A DNA stretch of 64,000 bases from the NCBI GenBank assembly GCA_902492065.1, contig CABUKE010000003.1:1-64000 (forward strand). Direction: 5' to 3'. The stretch is from an uncultured Eubacteriales bacterium. GTDB lineage: Bacteria; Bacillota; Clostridia; UBA1381; UMGS1253. The notes beneath the pieces are model-generated. The model was not told the DNA's origin and ran no database searches. It worked only from the letters and a program-made list of their open reading frames with translations. The position numbers were made by a program, and so were the translations under genes. This document shows positions 17,380 to 26,602 of the stretch, piece after piece (the first letter of the stretch is position 1; every line of letters starts with the position of its first letter).

Positions 17380-18006
17380 ATGGAAGAATTATTTGCGCGG
17401 TATCCCGCACTGCACGTATGCAAAAACGAAATCGAGCAGGCTCTGCAAACCATGGAACAGACATACCGCTGCGGCGGAAAAGTTTTGCTGTGCGGCAACG
17501 GCGGAAGCCACGCAGACTGTGACCACATTGTAGGCGAATTGATGAAAAGTTTTATCCTGCCGCGCAGGACGCCGCAAAAAGACGTTGAAAAATTGGAACA
17601 GCTTTATGGAAGTAAGGCCGCCCAGCAGTTTGCTTCCTGTCTTCAGCGCGCTGTCCCGGCGATTTCCCTGCCGTCGCAGGGGGCGGTACTTTCTGCTTAT
17701 GGCAACGACGTTTCGCCCCAAATGGCGTACGCACAGCTCGTATATGGCTACGGCCGCCCGGGCGACCTGCTGCTCTGCCTTTCGACCTCCGGCAATTCAG
17801 AAAACATTGTAAATGCAGCAAGGATAGCAAAAGCCTTCGGCCTCTCCGCACTCGCATTTACGGGGCAAAACGCCTGCGCGCTCGACTCGATTTGCGATGT
17901 TGTCATAAAAGCGCCGGCAGAAGAAACCTATCGGGTACAGGAGTATCACCTGCCAATCTACCATTATTTATGTATGGAGTTGGAAAAACGGCTGTTTTCA
18001 GACTAA
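17380..18006 (+). CDS. SIS domain sugar-phosphate protein (GmhA/DiaA-like)
   Basis: 208 residues with the sugar isomerase fold of the phosphoheptose isomerase type. The N-terminal helix pair is followed by LCGNGGSHADCDHIVGEL (phosphosugar loop) and a second loop LLCLSTSGNSENIVNAA. The family isomerises or binds phosphosugars in the cytoplasm. The 50-residue insert rich in Q/K/S (~55-105) is longer than in GmhA. Placed between ROK and GH2 genes, it probably handles the phosphorylated product of the kinase; the sugar is not known. Confidence 0.85.
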   Translation: MEELFARYPALHVCKNEIEQALQTMEQTYRCGGKVLLCGNGGSHADCDHIVGELMKSFILPRRTPQKDVEKLEQLYGSKAAQQFASCLQRAVPAISLPSQGAVLSAYGNDVSPQMAYAQLVYGYGRPGDLLLCLSTSGNSENIVNAARIAKAFGLSALAFTGQNACALDSICDVVIKAPAEETYRVQEYHLPIYHYLCMELEKRLFSD

Positions 18007-18051
18007 AGAATATAATATAAAATTATTATTCATCTCAGAAAGGTGGTAAAA

Positions 18052-20337
18052 ATGGAACGCACAATATCTTTAAACGGAGAATGGAAGTTATATTTCTACG
18101 AAGAAAGCAAAGCGGACATCCGTACGTCTGAACAGCTTGTAGTTAGCGGCATTGCGCCAATTCCTGCCTTTGTGCCGGGCAATGTGGAGCTTGACCTGTC
18201 GCGCGCCGGCATCTTGCCGGGGGATCTGTATAAAGGAATGAATATTGTAAAGGCAGAGAAATTCGAGTCCTATTCGTGGTGGTATGAAACCGCCTTCCCT
18301 ACGCCCGAATATGATGCCGATGCGTCAGTGGAACTGCGCTTTGCAGGCACCGACTGCATAGCGGAATACTTTTTAAACGGTAAGCTGCTCGGACGCTCGG
18401 ACAACGCCATGATTCCCGTTGTTTTTGATGTGACAGAACAGTTGAAGCCCGCCGGAAACAACAGCTTATTTGTACATATTTTTTCCCCGATAAACGCGGC
18501 GTACAACGTGGAATATGAAATGTATTCCCTGCAAAATTCGTGGCATGCAAACTATGAAACACTCGGCCTGCGCAAGCCGGCGCACAGCTTCGGCTGGGAC
18601 ATTATGCCGCGTGCTGTGAGCGCGGGGCTTTACAAAGGGGTTAGCCTCACTGTTACGTCCTGCTGCCGTTTTATACAGCTTGCCTACCATGTTGTAAGAT
18701 TGGAAGAGAACGCGGCAGTCCTGCGATTTTCCTACGAACTCGGCGTACGGCCCGAAATGGTTGCACAAGGTCTACAGCTTGTCATAGAAGGCTGCTGTGG
18801 CGAATCACATTTCCGGCAAAGCGCGCCCGTCCGCTTTAAGGCGGGATATGTGGAATTTTCTATAGAAAACCCAATGCTTTGGTGGCCGTACGGCTATGGA
18901 GAGGCGAATCTGTACGCCACAACCGTCACAATTCGGCAGTGCGAAAAAGTCTTAGCACAGCGGACACTTAACGTAGGTATCCGCACTGTAGCGCTCTTGC
19001 GTTCCGACAGCCTGACTGATGAAAATGCACAGTTTCAATTTCAAGTAAATGGCGTGGATATCTTTTGCCGCGGGTCGAACTGGGTACCGCTCGACGCCTA
19101 CCATAGCCGCGACGCCGCGCGCTATGAACAGGCATTCGCATTGGTTAAAGACATCGGTTGTAATATTCTGCGCTGCTGGGGCGGCAACGTGTACGAGCAG
19201 GAGCAGTTTTACGATTTCTGCGACAAAAACGGCGTTATGGTCTGGCAGGATTTCTCTATGGCCTGTTACGTTTATCCAATTACAGACAAATTCTGCAAAC
19301 GTCTTGAAGCGGAAGCAACCTACATTGTCAAATCACTCCGTACGCATCCGTCTATTCTTCTCTGGTCGGGCGACAATGAGTGCGACGAAACGCTGTACCT
19401 GCACGGAATTGACCCGGCAAAAAACAAGCTGACCCGCCAAGTCCTGCCCAACGTGGTTCTGCGCCACGACCCGACGCGGCCATATCTTGCAAGTTCGCCC
19501 TACATATGCACCAAAATTTTTGAAGCAGCAGACCGTGGCAGTCTGCCGGAGGAGCATCTCTGGGGGCCGCGCGACTACTATAAAAGCAGCTTCTACGCAA
19601 ACAGCAGGGCAAAGTTCGTCAGTGAAACGGGGTATCACGGCTGTCCGGGCAGGAAATCAATTGAGAAATTTATCGACAGTGATTTTATCTGGCCATATGA
19701 AAACAATCCACAATGGAACCTGCACTCGTCCGATCAACAGAACCGCGACGACCGCGTAATGCTGATGGCGAACCAAATCCGCCAGCTTTTCGGCTCTGTG
19801 CCGGATAATCTTGATGATTTTGCGCTCGCGTCGCAAATTTCACAGGCGGAAGCAAAAAAGTTTTTCATCGAGCGTATACGCATACAAAAGCCCTATACGA
19901 GCGGCATCATCTGGTGGAACCTGCTCGACGGCTGGCCGCAGATGTCTGATGCGGTGGTCGATTATTATTTTGAAAAAAAATTGGCGTATCATTATATCAA
20001 ACGCAGTCATGCCCCATTTTGTATTATGTTAGGCGAACTCGTAAACTGGGGGCATGACATTGTAGCGGTAAATGACACTCTGCAAAAAAAGGCCGGCAAC
20101 TATGTCATTTCCGACATAGAAACGGGAGAACGGCTTGCAGAAGGAGCATTTTCCCTGCCGTCAAACGGGCACAAAACGCTCGGCAGACTGAACATGTTCT
20201 ATTCTGCGCAGCGCATGCTCCTAATTTCTTGGGAAATAAACGGGCAGAAGGCCTATAACCACTACCTATGCGGCATGCCTGCCTTTGACTTTGTACAATA
20301 TCAAACATGGATGAAGCTGTTGTCACGATATGATTAA
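18052..20337 (+). CDS. Glycoside hydrolase family 2, beta-mannosidase-like (cytoplasmic)
   Basis: 761 residues without a signal peptide, so probably acting on imported oligosaccharide. N-terminal sugar-binding jelly roll (starts SLNGEWKLYFY), Ig-like domain, then the TIM barrel (from VNGVDIFCRGSNWVPLDAY, ~330). LLWSGDNECDE gives the acid/base Glu443 and FVSETGYHG the nucleophile Glu525. GSNWVP, CWGGNVYE and WQDF are features of beta-mannosidases rather than beta-galactosidases. ATG at 18052 has GAAAGGTGG upstream; an earlier in-frame GTG at 18043 overlaps that site. Last gene of the operon, with a terminator directly after it. Beta-mannosidase is likely; activity on other beta-glycosides cannot be excluded. 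Confidence 0.9.
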   Translation: MERTISLNGEWKLYFYEESKADIRTSEQLVVSGIAPIPAFVPGNVELDLSRAGILPGDLYKGMNIVKAEKFESYSWWYETAFPTPEYDADASVELRFAGTDCIAEYFLNGKLLGRSDNAMIPVVFDVTEQLKPAGNNSLFVHIFSPINAAYNVEYEMYSLQNSWHANYETLGLRKPAHSFGWDIMPRAVSAGLYKGVSLTVTSCCRFIQLAYHVVRLEENAAVLRFSYELGVRPEMVAQGLQLVIEGCCGESHFRQSAPVRFKAGYVEFSIENPMLWWPYGYGEANLYATTVTIRQCEKVLAQRTLNVGIRTVALLRSDSLTDENAQFQFQVNGVDIFCRGSNWVPLDAYHSRDAARYEQAFALVKDIGCNILRCWGGNVYEQEQFYDFCDKNGVMVWQDFSMACYVYPITDKFCKRLEAEATYIVKSLRTHPSILLWSGDNECDETLYLHGIDPAKNKLTRQVLPNVVLRHDPTRPYLASSPYICTKIFEAADRGSLPEEHLWGPRDYYKSSFYANSRAKFVSETGYHGCPGRKSIEKFIDSDFIWPYENNPQWNLHSSDQQNRDDRVMLMANQIRQLFGSVPDNLDDFALASQISQAEAKKFFIERIRIQKPYTSGIIWWNLLDGWPQMSDAVVDYYFEKKLAYHYIKRSHAPFCIMLGELVNWGHDIVAVNDTLQKKAGNYVISDIETGERLAEGAFSLPSNGHKTLGRLNMFYSAQRMLLISWEINGQKAYNHYLCGMPAFDFVQYQTWMKLLSRYD

Positions 20338-20349
20338 GTGCAGGATACA

Positions 20350-20382
20350 AAAACCCCCTTGCCGGTTCGGCAAGGGGGTTTT
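20350..20382 (+). terminator. Bidirectional terminator between convergent genes
   Basis: Stem AAAACCCCCTTGCC / GGCAAGGGGGTTTT with a 5-nt loop. It sits between the GH2 stop (20337) and the end of the opposing lyase gene (20412), and has T residues on both strands. Confidence 0.88.
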
Positions 20383-20411
20383 AATAATTAGGAGTATGAA
20401 ACTATGTGTGC

Positions 20412-23400
20412 TTATTTAAACTCAACCTCAAGAATGGAATTCCATGCATTTGAGGTATTACCACTTCCGGAAATTCTTACTGCTTTAACCGTAGTCGGCT
20501 GCGGAAGCTTATACTCGGCAAGCGTATCTTCCTTGTTGGTCTGTGTACCATCAAACACAGTCTCAAAGTTTTCCCCATCTTCTGAAATTTCGAGCTTAAA
20601 CATGGTGCTTCTTTCATTTGATTTCCAGAAAGCAATCCATACAGAAGAAATCTCCCGCGGGTTTGCAAAGGTGTACTTAATCCACTGTTCGCCTTCTGCC
20701 GCCCAGCGTGTGCCGAGATCGCCGTCAAGCGTGTTTGCCGGCACATTGGCCGGTTCCGGAACGTCGCTGGCCTCAACCTCAATTTCCGCCATTGCACGCA
20801 GCGTAATATCATAGATATTGTACGTTTCCGGGTCATTGGGGTCATAAACCCTGACAGAAGCAATTCCCGGGAGTGCCGCCGCCTGTGTAATTTCTACTGT
20901 ATAACCGTCCTCTGCTGTCGCATTCACAGTCGGAACAGCTGTCGTGCCGTAAGGCAGAACAACTTCATAGTTGGTAGCAAGCGGGCTGAAATTTCCCACC
21001 GTTTGTCCGTCAACCGTCAAATCAGTAAGACGCGGAATAACGATTTCCCCGTCCGGAATCGTCCAGTCTGCGATGTCCGTATAGGTATATTTGTAATCCG
21101 GCTCCGTCTGCGTCCCTTCAAGCAGGCGGAACTCCACCGCCAGCTTGTAGTCCGTTACACCGGACATATGAATCGCAAGCTTCTTCCATGCGCTCCGGTC
21201 ATACTCCGCTTCGTTCTTCTGCGGAGAGGTCGGCAACGGGTCAGCCGCCATTACTTCAAATTTTGCATCTGCCATATCGGACACAATGCCAACCCACATA
21301 CGTTTGCCCGCTTTTTCAATAACAGCCGATTTGCCGTCCGGTGCAACGGTAATTTCGCCGTCCTGTACGTGTGCAAACCACCACACTTCCGACGCACTTG
21401 GCAGCGTCATTTCGTCCTGTACCACAACTGCCTTACGGTTGTCGGTAAAGAGTATGCCTCTCTGCGCCTCCTTTACCTTATTGCCATGCGCTGGCGCCAT
21501 GTCAACGACAGCAATTGCGCCGCGCGGTTTGCTTTCATGGCGGGTAATCTTCGTTGTCGCAGAAACGACTTGGTCCTCCGACGTCCCCGGGTTTACCGTT
21601 ATTGTATTGTGGCCTTCCGCACGGTTACGGTAGTACGTCCAGCGCGTACCGCCTGCGCCACCGCTGAAGTAGCTCGGCAGGTTATAATTTTCTGTGCCGA
21701 TATCGCTGATAAAGCGTACACCGCCTGCATCAATCACAAAGTTACCACTGTCAAGGTTACCGTGGTTAACGCCATTGTAACCACCATGCAGCCCCGTGAA
21801 TACTGTGCCGGAATCGTTCCAGTCGCCGCGCATTGTCACTGTTTCAACACCGGTCATATAGCGGTCAAGTGGAAGATGTACTTCTTTATTAATATTGTTC
21901 AGGTCATAGTGCAGGATATCATGGATGCCTGCCGCCTTTCTCCCGCTTGTAATATCCTGTAAGCGCATACCCGCAAGGTCCGGATTGCCAATTTTATTTG
22001 CAACCCAGAACAAATGAGACGTATCAACGGTTCCCTCGCCGCAGTCATTAAAGTTCCACATGCCGTTTGTGCCTTCAATATAGTTCGGGAAGTAGCATGT
22101 CGTATCAAGCCCCGGTGCATTAAACAGACCATAATCCGTCCCCATTGCAGAATCAAGACACTCAATCATATAGAACAGATTGTTCGTGCCGTATGCCCAA
22201 TAGCCAGGCCCTTCCGGATAGCTTCCGTCCGGCGCGTAGCAGCGAATACCTTTTTCAATCGACTTGAGTACCTTCCCCATCAAATCTCCGGCGTCTTTTT
22301 CATATTCCGGCAAATCGCCAATTGCCGCACACGCAAGCGTCAAACCGCCGTTGCACACAGCGTTCCAGTTGTTGTCCGTGTTCGTCCAGCCGCTCCGGCC
22401 AAATGTTCCGTGCTTCGGCTCCATATCCTCCGTCGTACCGGCATACGCGCCGATTCCGGCCTGAATGCCATGCTCGAACAAGCCTTTTTCAATAACTTTG
22501 CGCTGCTCGTCGGTAAATCCGTCATACATCCAGTCGTATCCAATTGCAACGCCTTTCATAATGCCCGCTGCATCGAGGAAGTGGCCCGGGTGCCAGTTAT
22601 CAAAGCCACAAAGAACCTCGATGTGGTCATATGCTGCGTCAACATATTTCTGGTCACCGGTCATCTGATAAGCCAAGCCCCATTGCAACATATAGCTTTC
22701 CGTATTTGTCCCCTTGAGCCGGCCACCCTCATCGACACTGTAGACCGGCGGTTGTGCGCTCGCCGCCGTGTTTTCCGCATTTTTTAACTGCTTATCAATC
22801 CACTCTTTCATCAGCGGGTCCGTATCATACAAAGACTTAATCCGTGCAAAATCGTCCGCATTGGCCAGAATTCTTGGATGCTGCGGTGCGTTTGCCTTTA
22901 AGTCGGAGATAATCTTTTCCCCGCCCGGCCGTTCATACGTGAACTCCGCCATAACATTCAGCATCAGCGCCAAATCTGTATCCCGGTTAAAAATATTTTC
23001 TGTATCAGAAATAACAATCAGCCCCATATCGTCCCAGAATACCTGCTTGCCAAGTGCTTCCGCAATTGCGCGCAATGGTACAAACGTCCGGTCATCCCCT
23101 GTCACAATTGCCGCAGTGTCAATCTGGATTTCCTGCCCGTTTTTATAAATCTTATCTGAACCGATGGTAAGCTCAATTGTATCATTGCCGAGCTTTACCG
23201 TAACTTTTTCCGTCGCACCGCCGTCATACGATACCTCAGCGCCGAACGCCTCTGAGATAAACCGCATTGGAACGAGCGTACGGTCATTGCTTGTGAACGG
23301 AACCACGTTTGCATTGTTTTCGTCAATTGGCAGTTTTTCCTTTTTCACCAGTGCAGATGGGCAGTCAAGCTTTAGGCAGACTGCGTTCTCCACCCGTGAA

Positions 23401-24644
23401 AAGTCGGATGGGTTTGCCGTCGGAACCGGTGTTGCTTCTACATTGGAGCCGTCGAGATAAATGGTATCCAAATAGAGTACCGTCGACGTGTCGTTCTCCA
23501 TGCCCCAGCCCGTGGAGAAAAGCTTGAGCGAGTCGATCTGATGCCAGCCAATCGGCGTACGTGTCTTGCCGAGTGAAGCGAATGTCCCCTTCACTTCTGT
23601 CCACGCCTGCGGTGCAAGCGTCAGCGACCTGCCGTAATAGTCGTCGCCATCCGTTGTCGCAGCATTCTGGCTATCGAAGCGCATATAAAGCTTCTGCTCT
23701 TTATCAGAGCTGTTATATATGTTGAAGCTATATTCCGTGTAGCAGCGCAAATCACCCGAAATACTGTTGAATATAAGATTTGGCTTATCCGCAAACTTCC
23801 ACTCTGCGCTGTATTTTGCAGACTTTACATTTTTGCTGTCTGCCGTCAGTCCCATTGCCTTAATCGCGTCTTTATCGTCGCAGTCAAACACGGCCGTTTT
23901 TCCCTTCATTGTTACATTGCTGTCCGGTGTTGAGGACGGTGCTGCAGAAGGCGTAAACGTATTAGTCGGTTCCTGTACATCCTTGCCCGTTATATCCTTC
24001 GGCTCCGTCGCTTCATAAATCTTCAAATTGTCCACGAGCAGGTCAGCCCCGTTTCCACTTTTTGCAATATATAAACGCAGCAAGGTCAGCCCCGTCGCCG
24101 CTCCCGACACCGGAACGCCTTTTTCAACCTGCTTTCCGTCTACATAACTGTCATATGTAAAAGTTTCCAGATTAAGTACGGCTGCAACATTCAACCACTT
24201 GCCCTTTTTTAGTGTACCAAGTTCCTTCTCGCTCCCAGCCGAGATTATCTTGCCATTACTAATTTTAAACAAGCGACCATCTGTTCTTGATGAATCTTTA
24301 AACTGAAGATCTCCGCTGATGCCCGCCTTTGTCGAGGAAAGATCCATCTCTACAACGATGTACTTCGTCGGGTTCGGCATCGAAACCTCTATGTAACAAT
24401 CCTCAGTGACAGCATCCGCCATCTGAATCTTAACATACTGGTTGTCGCCTTCTTTTTCCAGCGCGATGGAATTCGACTTTGGCATAACGATAAGCCCATC
24501 CTCCAGCGCCTTGCCCTCCTCATCATAGGTGCGGTTGTAAAAGATTGCCTCTCCTACATCATCCGCCGCAAAGGATAGCGTCGGAAAACACGTCACGACA
24601 AGCGCCATAACAAGCGCCCATATTATTGCTTTACTTCGCATCAT
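20412..24644 (-). CDS. Second secreted heparinase II/III-like lyase with CuAO_N-like and F5/8C domains
   Basis: 1410-residue exported protein, architecturally different from the 11011-15243 lyase. Signal peptide 1-26; LamG-like beta-sandwich ~30-215; Pro/Ser/Thr linker ~225-245; a second carbohydrate-binding-like domain ~250-410; a copper-amine-oxidase-N-like tandem ~425-545 (NDRTLVPMRFISEAFGAEV, DRTFVPLRAIAEALGKQV). The lyase toroid and beta-sandwich cover ~588-1190 (NNWNAVCNGG at ~758, PEGPGYWAYG at ~811, EGHNTITVNPG at ~1010). A cadherin-like beta domain (~1205-1285) and a terminal F5/8C domain (~1290-1410) complete it. The conserved Asn, Tyr and His segments suggest an active lyase; the substrate is unknown. 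Convergent with the GH2 operon. Confidence 0.88.
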   Translation of the reverse strand: MMRSKAIIWALVMALVVTCFPTLSFAADDVGEAIFYNRTYDEEGKALEDGLIVMPKSNSIALEKEGDNQYVKIQMADAVTEDCYIEVSMPNPTKYIVVEMDLSSTKAGISGDLQFKDSSRTDGRLFKISNGKIISAGSEKELGTLKKGKWLNVAAVLNLETFTYDSYVDGKQVEKGVPVSGAATGLTLLRLYIAKSGNGADLLVDNLKIYEATEPKDITGKDVQEPTNTFTPSAAPSSTPDSNVTMKGKTAVFDCDDKDAIKAMGLTADSKNVKSAKYSAEWKFADKPNLIFNSISGDLRCYTEYSFNIYNSSDKEQKLYMRFDSQNAATTDGDDYYGRSLTLAPQAWTEVKGTFASLGKTRTPIGWHQIDSLKLFSTGWGMENDTSTVLYLDTIYLDGSNVEATPVPTANPSDFSRVENAVCLKLDCPSALVKKEKLPIDENNANVVPFTSNDRTLVPMRFISEAFGAEVSYDGGATEKVTVKLGNDTIELTIGSDKIYKNGQEIQIDTAAIVTGDDRTFVPLRAIAEALGKQVFWDDMGLIVISDTENIFNRDTDLALMLNVMAEFTYERPGGEKIISDLKANAPQHPRILANADDFARIKSLYDTDPLMKEWIDKQLKNAENTAASAQPPVYSVDEGGRLKGTNTESYMLQWGLAYQMTGDQKYVDAAYDHIEVLCGFDNWHPGHFLDAAGIMKGVAIGYDWMYDGFTDEQRKVIEKGLFEHGIQAGIGAYAGTTEDMEPKHGTFGRSGWTNTDNNWNAVCNGGLTLACAAIGDLPEYEKDAGDLMGKVLKSIEKGIRCYAPDGSYPEGPGYWAYGTNNLFYMIECLDSAMGTDYGLFNAPGLDTTCYFPNYIEGTNGMWNFNDCGEGTVDTSHLFWVANKIGNPDLAGMRLQDITSGRKAAGIHDILHYDLNNINKEVHLPLDRYMTGVETVTMRGDWNDSGTVFTGLHGGYNGVNHGNLDSGNFVIDAGGVRFISDIGTENYNLPSYFSGGAGGTRWTYYRNRAEGHNTITVNPGTSEDQVVSATTKITRHESKPRGAIAVVDMAPAHGNKVKEAQRGILFTDNRKAVVVQDEMTLPSASEVWWFAHVQDGEITVAPDGKSAVIEKAGKRMWVGIVSDMADAKFEVMAADPLPTSPQKNEAEYDRSAWKKLAIHMSGVTDYKLAVEFRLLEGTQTEPDYKYTYTDIADWTIPDGEIVIPRLTDLTVDGQTVGNFSPLATNYEVVLPYGTTAVPTVNATAEDGYTVEITQAAALPGIASVRVYDPNDPETYNIYDITLRAMAEIEVEASDVPEPANVPANTLDGDLGTRWAAEGEQWIKYTFANPREISSVWIAFWKSNERSTMFKLEISEDGENFETVFDGTQTNKEDTLAEYKLPQPTTVKAVRISGSGNTSNAWNSILEVEFK

Positions 24645-24676
24645 TGGGTACCCCCTCCATTCTTTTTTATATAAAT

Positions 24677-24705
24677 ATTATAACGCCGCAATATCAACTT
24701 TGCAA
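24677..24705 (-). promoter_or_regulatory. Sigma-A promoter for the second secreted lyase
   Basis: Minus-strand TTGCAA (24705-24700), 17-nt spacer, TATAAT (24682-24677), about 33 nt upstream of the ATG at 24644. Confidence 0.65.
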
Positions 24706-24841
24706 CATAATTTACAAAAAATATATTAATTTTATCTAAATTATATTTTTAATTTTCGAAAACCTTTGTTGTTTTTTTCTTGTTCCTGTTATAATAGTTC
24801 TTTCCGTACCTTTTTATGCCAATTCTCCTTAGCTTGGATGC

Positions 24842-24869
24842 TTGCTTTTTTTCATATTTATGGTATAAT
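24842..24869 (+). promoter_or_regulatory. Sigma-A promoter of the ECF/P1-peptidase operon
   Basis: TTGCTT (24842-24847), 16-nt spacer, TATAAT (24864-24869). The predicted transcript would have a leader of about 145 nt before the ATG at 25023. The rest of the 24645-25022 gap is A/T-rich and holds no gene I can support. Confidence 0.65.
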
Positions 24870-24924
24870 AATTTCTAAGATTTTCGGGATGGTTTTATTT
24901 TAGGAAATCGGGCAATCCATAGGA

Positions 24925-24956
24925 GCAAGCCGAGTATGGCTTGCCTTTCTATTTTT
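24925..24956 (+). terminator. Candidate attenuator hairpin in the ECF operon leader
   Basis: GCAAGCC / GGCTTGC stem (7 bp) with loop GAGTAT, followed by CTTTCTATTTTT. It lies about 50 nt into the predicted transcript and about 67 nt before the first gene, so it would be a premature terminator unless opened. The preceding ~48 nt contain short complementary pieces (GATTT/AAATC, GGAT/ATCC) that could fold. It matched no riboswitch consensus that I could recall. Confidence 0.5.
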
Positions 24957-25022
24957 CAGTATACACTTTTATATGGGCAAGAGAGTTAACAAACGAGTTG
25001 TATAAAAAAGGGGATGAATTGT

Positions 25023-25616
25023 ATGAAATCGTCAAAAGTGTCCAAACTGGTTCGGCTGGCATTGCTGTCCGCTATTATTGTCATTATGGCGTTCACGCCG
25101 CTTGGATTTTTGAACGTCGGCCCATTCGCCATCACATTTATCACAATTCCTGTCATCATTGGCGCTGTTACAATGGGGCCTGCTGCCGGGTTGTTCCTAG
25201 GCGGTATGTTCGGTCTGATGAGCTTTATCCAGTGTTTCCAGGGCAGTCCGCTCGGGAGCGTTTTGCTTACTATCAACCCGTTCCTTACCTTTTTCAATTG
25301 TATGGTGCCGCGCCTGCTGATGGGCTGGCTGTGCGGCCTGCTTTACCGTGCGCTCAACCGCAGTGGAAAAGACAGCATTGCTGCAGTTGGAACGGCCAGC
25401 ATCTCCGGAGCACTGATGAATACAGTATTTTTTATGACTTCGTTTATTCTCTGCTTTGGAAACAGCGAATATGTCCAAAATTTGCAGGGCGGTATGAATG
25501 TATTTGCATTTCTCGTTGGAATGGTCGGCGTGAACGGAGTGGTTGAGGCGGTTTCCTGCGCCGTAGTCGGCACAGCAGTCAGCAAGCCGCTTCTGAAATT
25601 TATCAAAAAGGGGTGA
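25023..25616 (+). CDS. ECF transporter S component
   Basis: 197-residue integral membrane protein with about six hydrophobic helices, the substrate-binding subunit of an energy-coupling-factor vitamin or cofactor-precursor importer. The N-terminal helix (LVRLALLSAIIVIMAF) and the P-x-x-x-G-x-x-x-G-P-x-A-G loop (IPVIIGAVTMGPAAGLFLGG) are typical of group II S components. The start at 25023 is chosen because AAAGGGG lies 9 nt upstream; an ATG at 25014 touches that site. No EcfA/EcfT genes are nearby, so it would use shared energising subunits encoded elsewhere. Substrate unknown; the neighbouring P1 peptidase may be a clue. Confidence 0.88.
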   Translation: MKSSKVSKLVRLALLSAIIVIMAFTPLGFLNVGPFAITFITIPVIIGAVTMGPAAGLFLGGMFGLMSFIQCFQGSPLGSVLLTINPFLTFFNCMVPRLLMGWLCGLLYRALNRSGKDSIAAVGTASISGALMNTVFFMTSFILCFGNSEYVQNLQGGMNVFAFLVGMVGVNGVVEAVSCAVVGTAVSKPLLKFIKKG

Positions 25617-25624
25617 TTCCTTTT

Positions 25625-26593
25625 ATGAAGGAGATTGCCATTACAGATATCAAACAAATCAAAATTGGCAATGCTGAAAATAAACAGGCCGCCACCGGGC
25701 TGACGGTTCTTTTATGCGACGGCGGCGCAGTCTGCGGTGTCGATATCCGGGGTGGCGGTCCAGCGTCACGGGAAACACCGCTTTTGAACCCGCTTGCTGC
25801 AGCGGAGCGAATCCACGCAGTCTTACTGAGCGGCGGCAGCGCCTTTGGGCTTGATGCAGCCGGCGGTGTTATGCAGTATCTGGAAGAACGGGGTATCGGC
25901 TTTGACACCGGAATTGCAAAGGTGCCGCTTGTATGCCAGTCGTGCATATTTGACCTCGGCATTGGCGATAAGTCCGTGCGTCCTGCAAAAGAGATGGCTT
26001 ATGCCGCCTGCGAACGCGCACAATCGAACGGTTTTCAGCCGGGAAACTACGGTGCTGGAACAGGTGCAACTGTCGGAAAGCTGCTCGGCGGAGACTACAT
26101 GATGAAAGCAGGCATTGGCACATATGCAGTCGAACTGGAAAACGGCCTGCAAGTCGGCGCAGTCGTGTGTGTCAATGCGCTTGGAGACATATATGATGAG
26201 CATGGGAAGCAAATCGCCGGCCTGCTCGACGAAGCAAAAACGGGCCTGCGCAGCACAAAAGAACTGATGTATGCTTCCTGCGGTGCGCCGGCAACCGCAC
26301 CGCTGCATGCAAACACGACAATCGGCGCGGTCGTTACAAACGCCGGATTTTCAAAATCCGAGATGAACAAAATTGCCGCCATGGCACATAATGGCTATGC
26401 GCGGGCAATCTCGCCTGTCAACACAACAGCGGACGGCGACAGTGTGTATGCCCTTTCGGTCGGTACGCTTACCGTGGATATTAATATTGTCGGCACACTT
26501 GCTGCGGACGTTGTGCAACGGGCAATCTACAGCGCCGTTTGGGACGCCGAGAGTGCTTACGGGCTGAAATGTGCCCGGGATTTGCAGAAGTGA
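25625..26593 (+). CDS. P1 family (S58, DmpA/NylC-type) peptidase or amidohydrolase
   Basis: 322 residues of the DmpA/S58 family, self-cleaving N-terminal-nucleophile hydrolases that act on N-terminal or beta-amino peptides and related amides. Conserved features are GGGPASRETPLL (~40), LLSGGSAFGLDAAGGVM (~65), GNYGAGTGATVGK and, near 229-235, the N-T-T-I-G site where cleavage between Asn230 and Thr231 would free the catalytic Thr. No signal peptide. ATG 25625 lies 8 nt after the ECF stop with AAAGGGG upstream. Tight linkage suggests that the imported compound is a substrate or precursor. Confidence 0.88.
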   Translation: MKEIAITDIKQIKIGNAENKQAATGLTVLLCDGGAVCGVDIRGGGPASRETPLLNPLAAAERIHAVLLSGGSAFGLDAAGGVMQYLEERGIGFDTGIAKVPLVCQSCIFDLGIGDKSVRPAKEMAYAACERAQSNGFQPGNYGAGTGATVGKLLGGDYMMKAGIGTYAVELENGLQVGAVVCVNALGDIYDEHGKQIAGLLDEAKTGLRSTKELMYASCGAPATAPLHANTTIGAVVTNAGFSKSEMNKIAAMAHNGYARAISPVNTTADGDSVYALSVGTLTVDINIVGTLAADVVQRAIYSAVWDAESAYGLKCARDLQK

Positions 26594-26602
26594 GGTGTTT
26601 TT

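Noticed and set aside
11011..24644. The two secreted lyases are both exactly 1410 residues long, suggesting a recent duplication
   Set aside because: Domain order and N-terminal modules differ and the catalytic sequences are not close, so the equal length is coincidence.
24870..25022. A known riboswitch class (preQ1, THF, fluoride, TPP or FMN)
   Set aside because: None of the consensus cores that I could recall is present; only a generic attenuator-like hairpin is supported.
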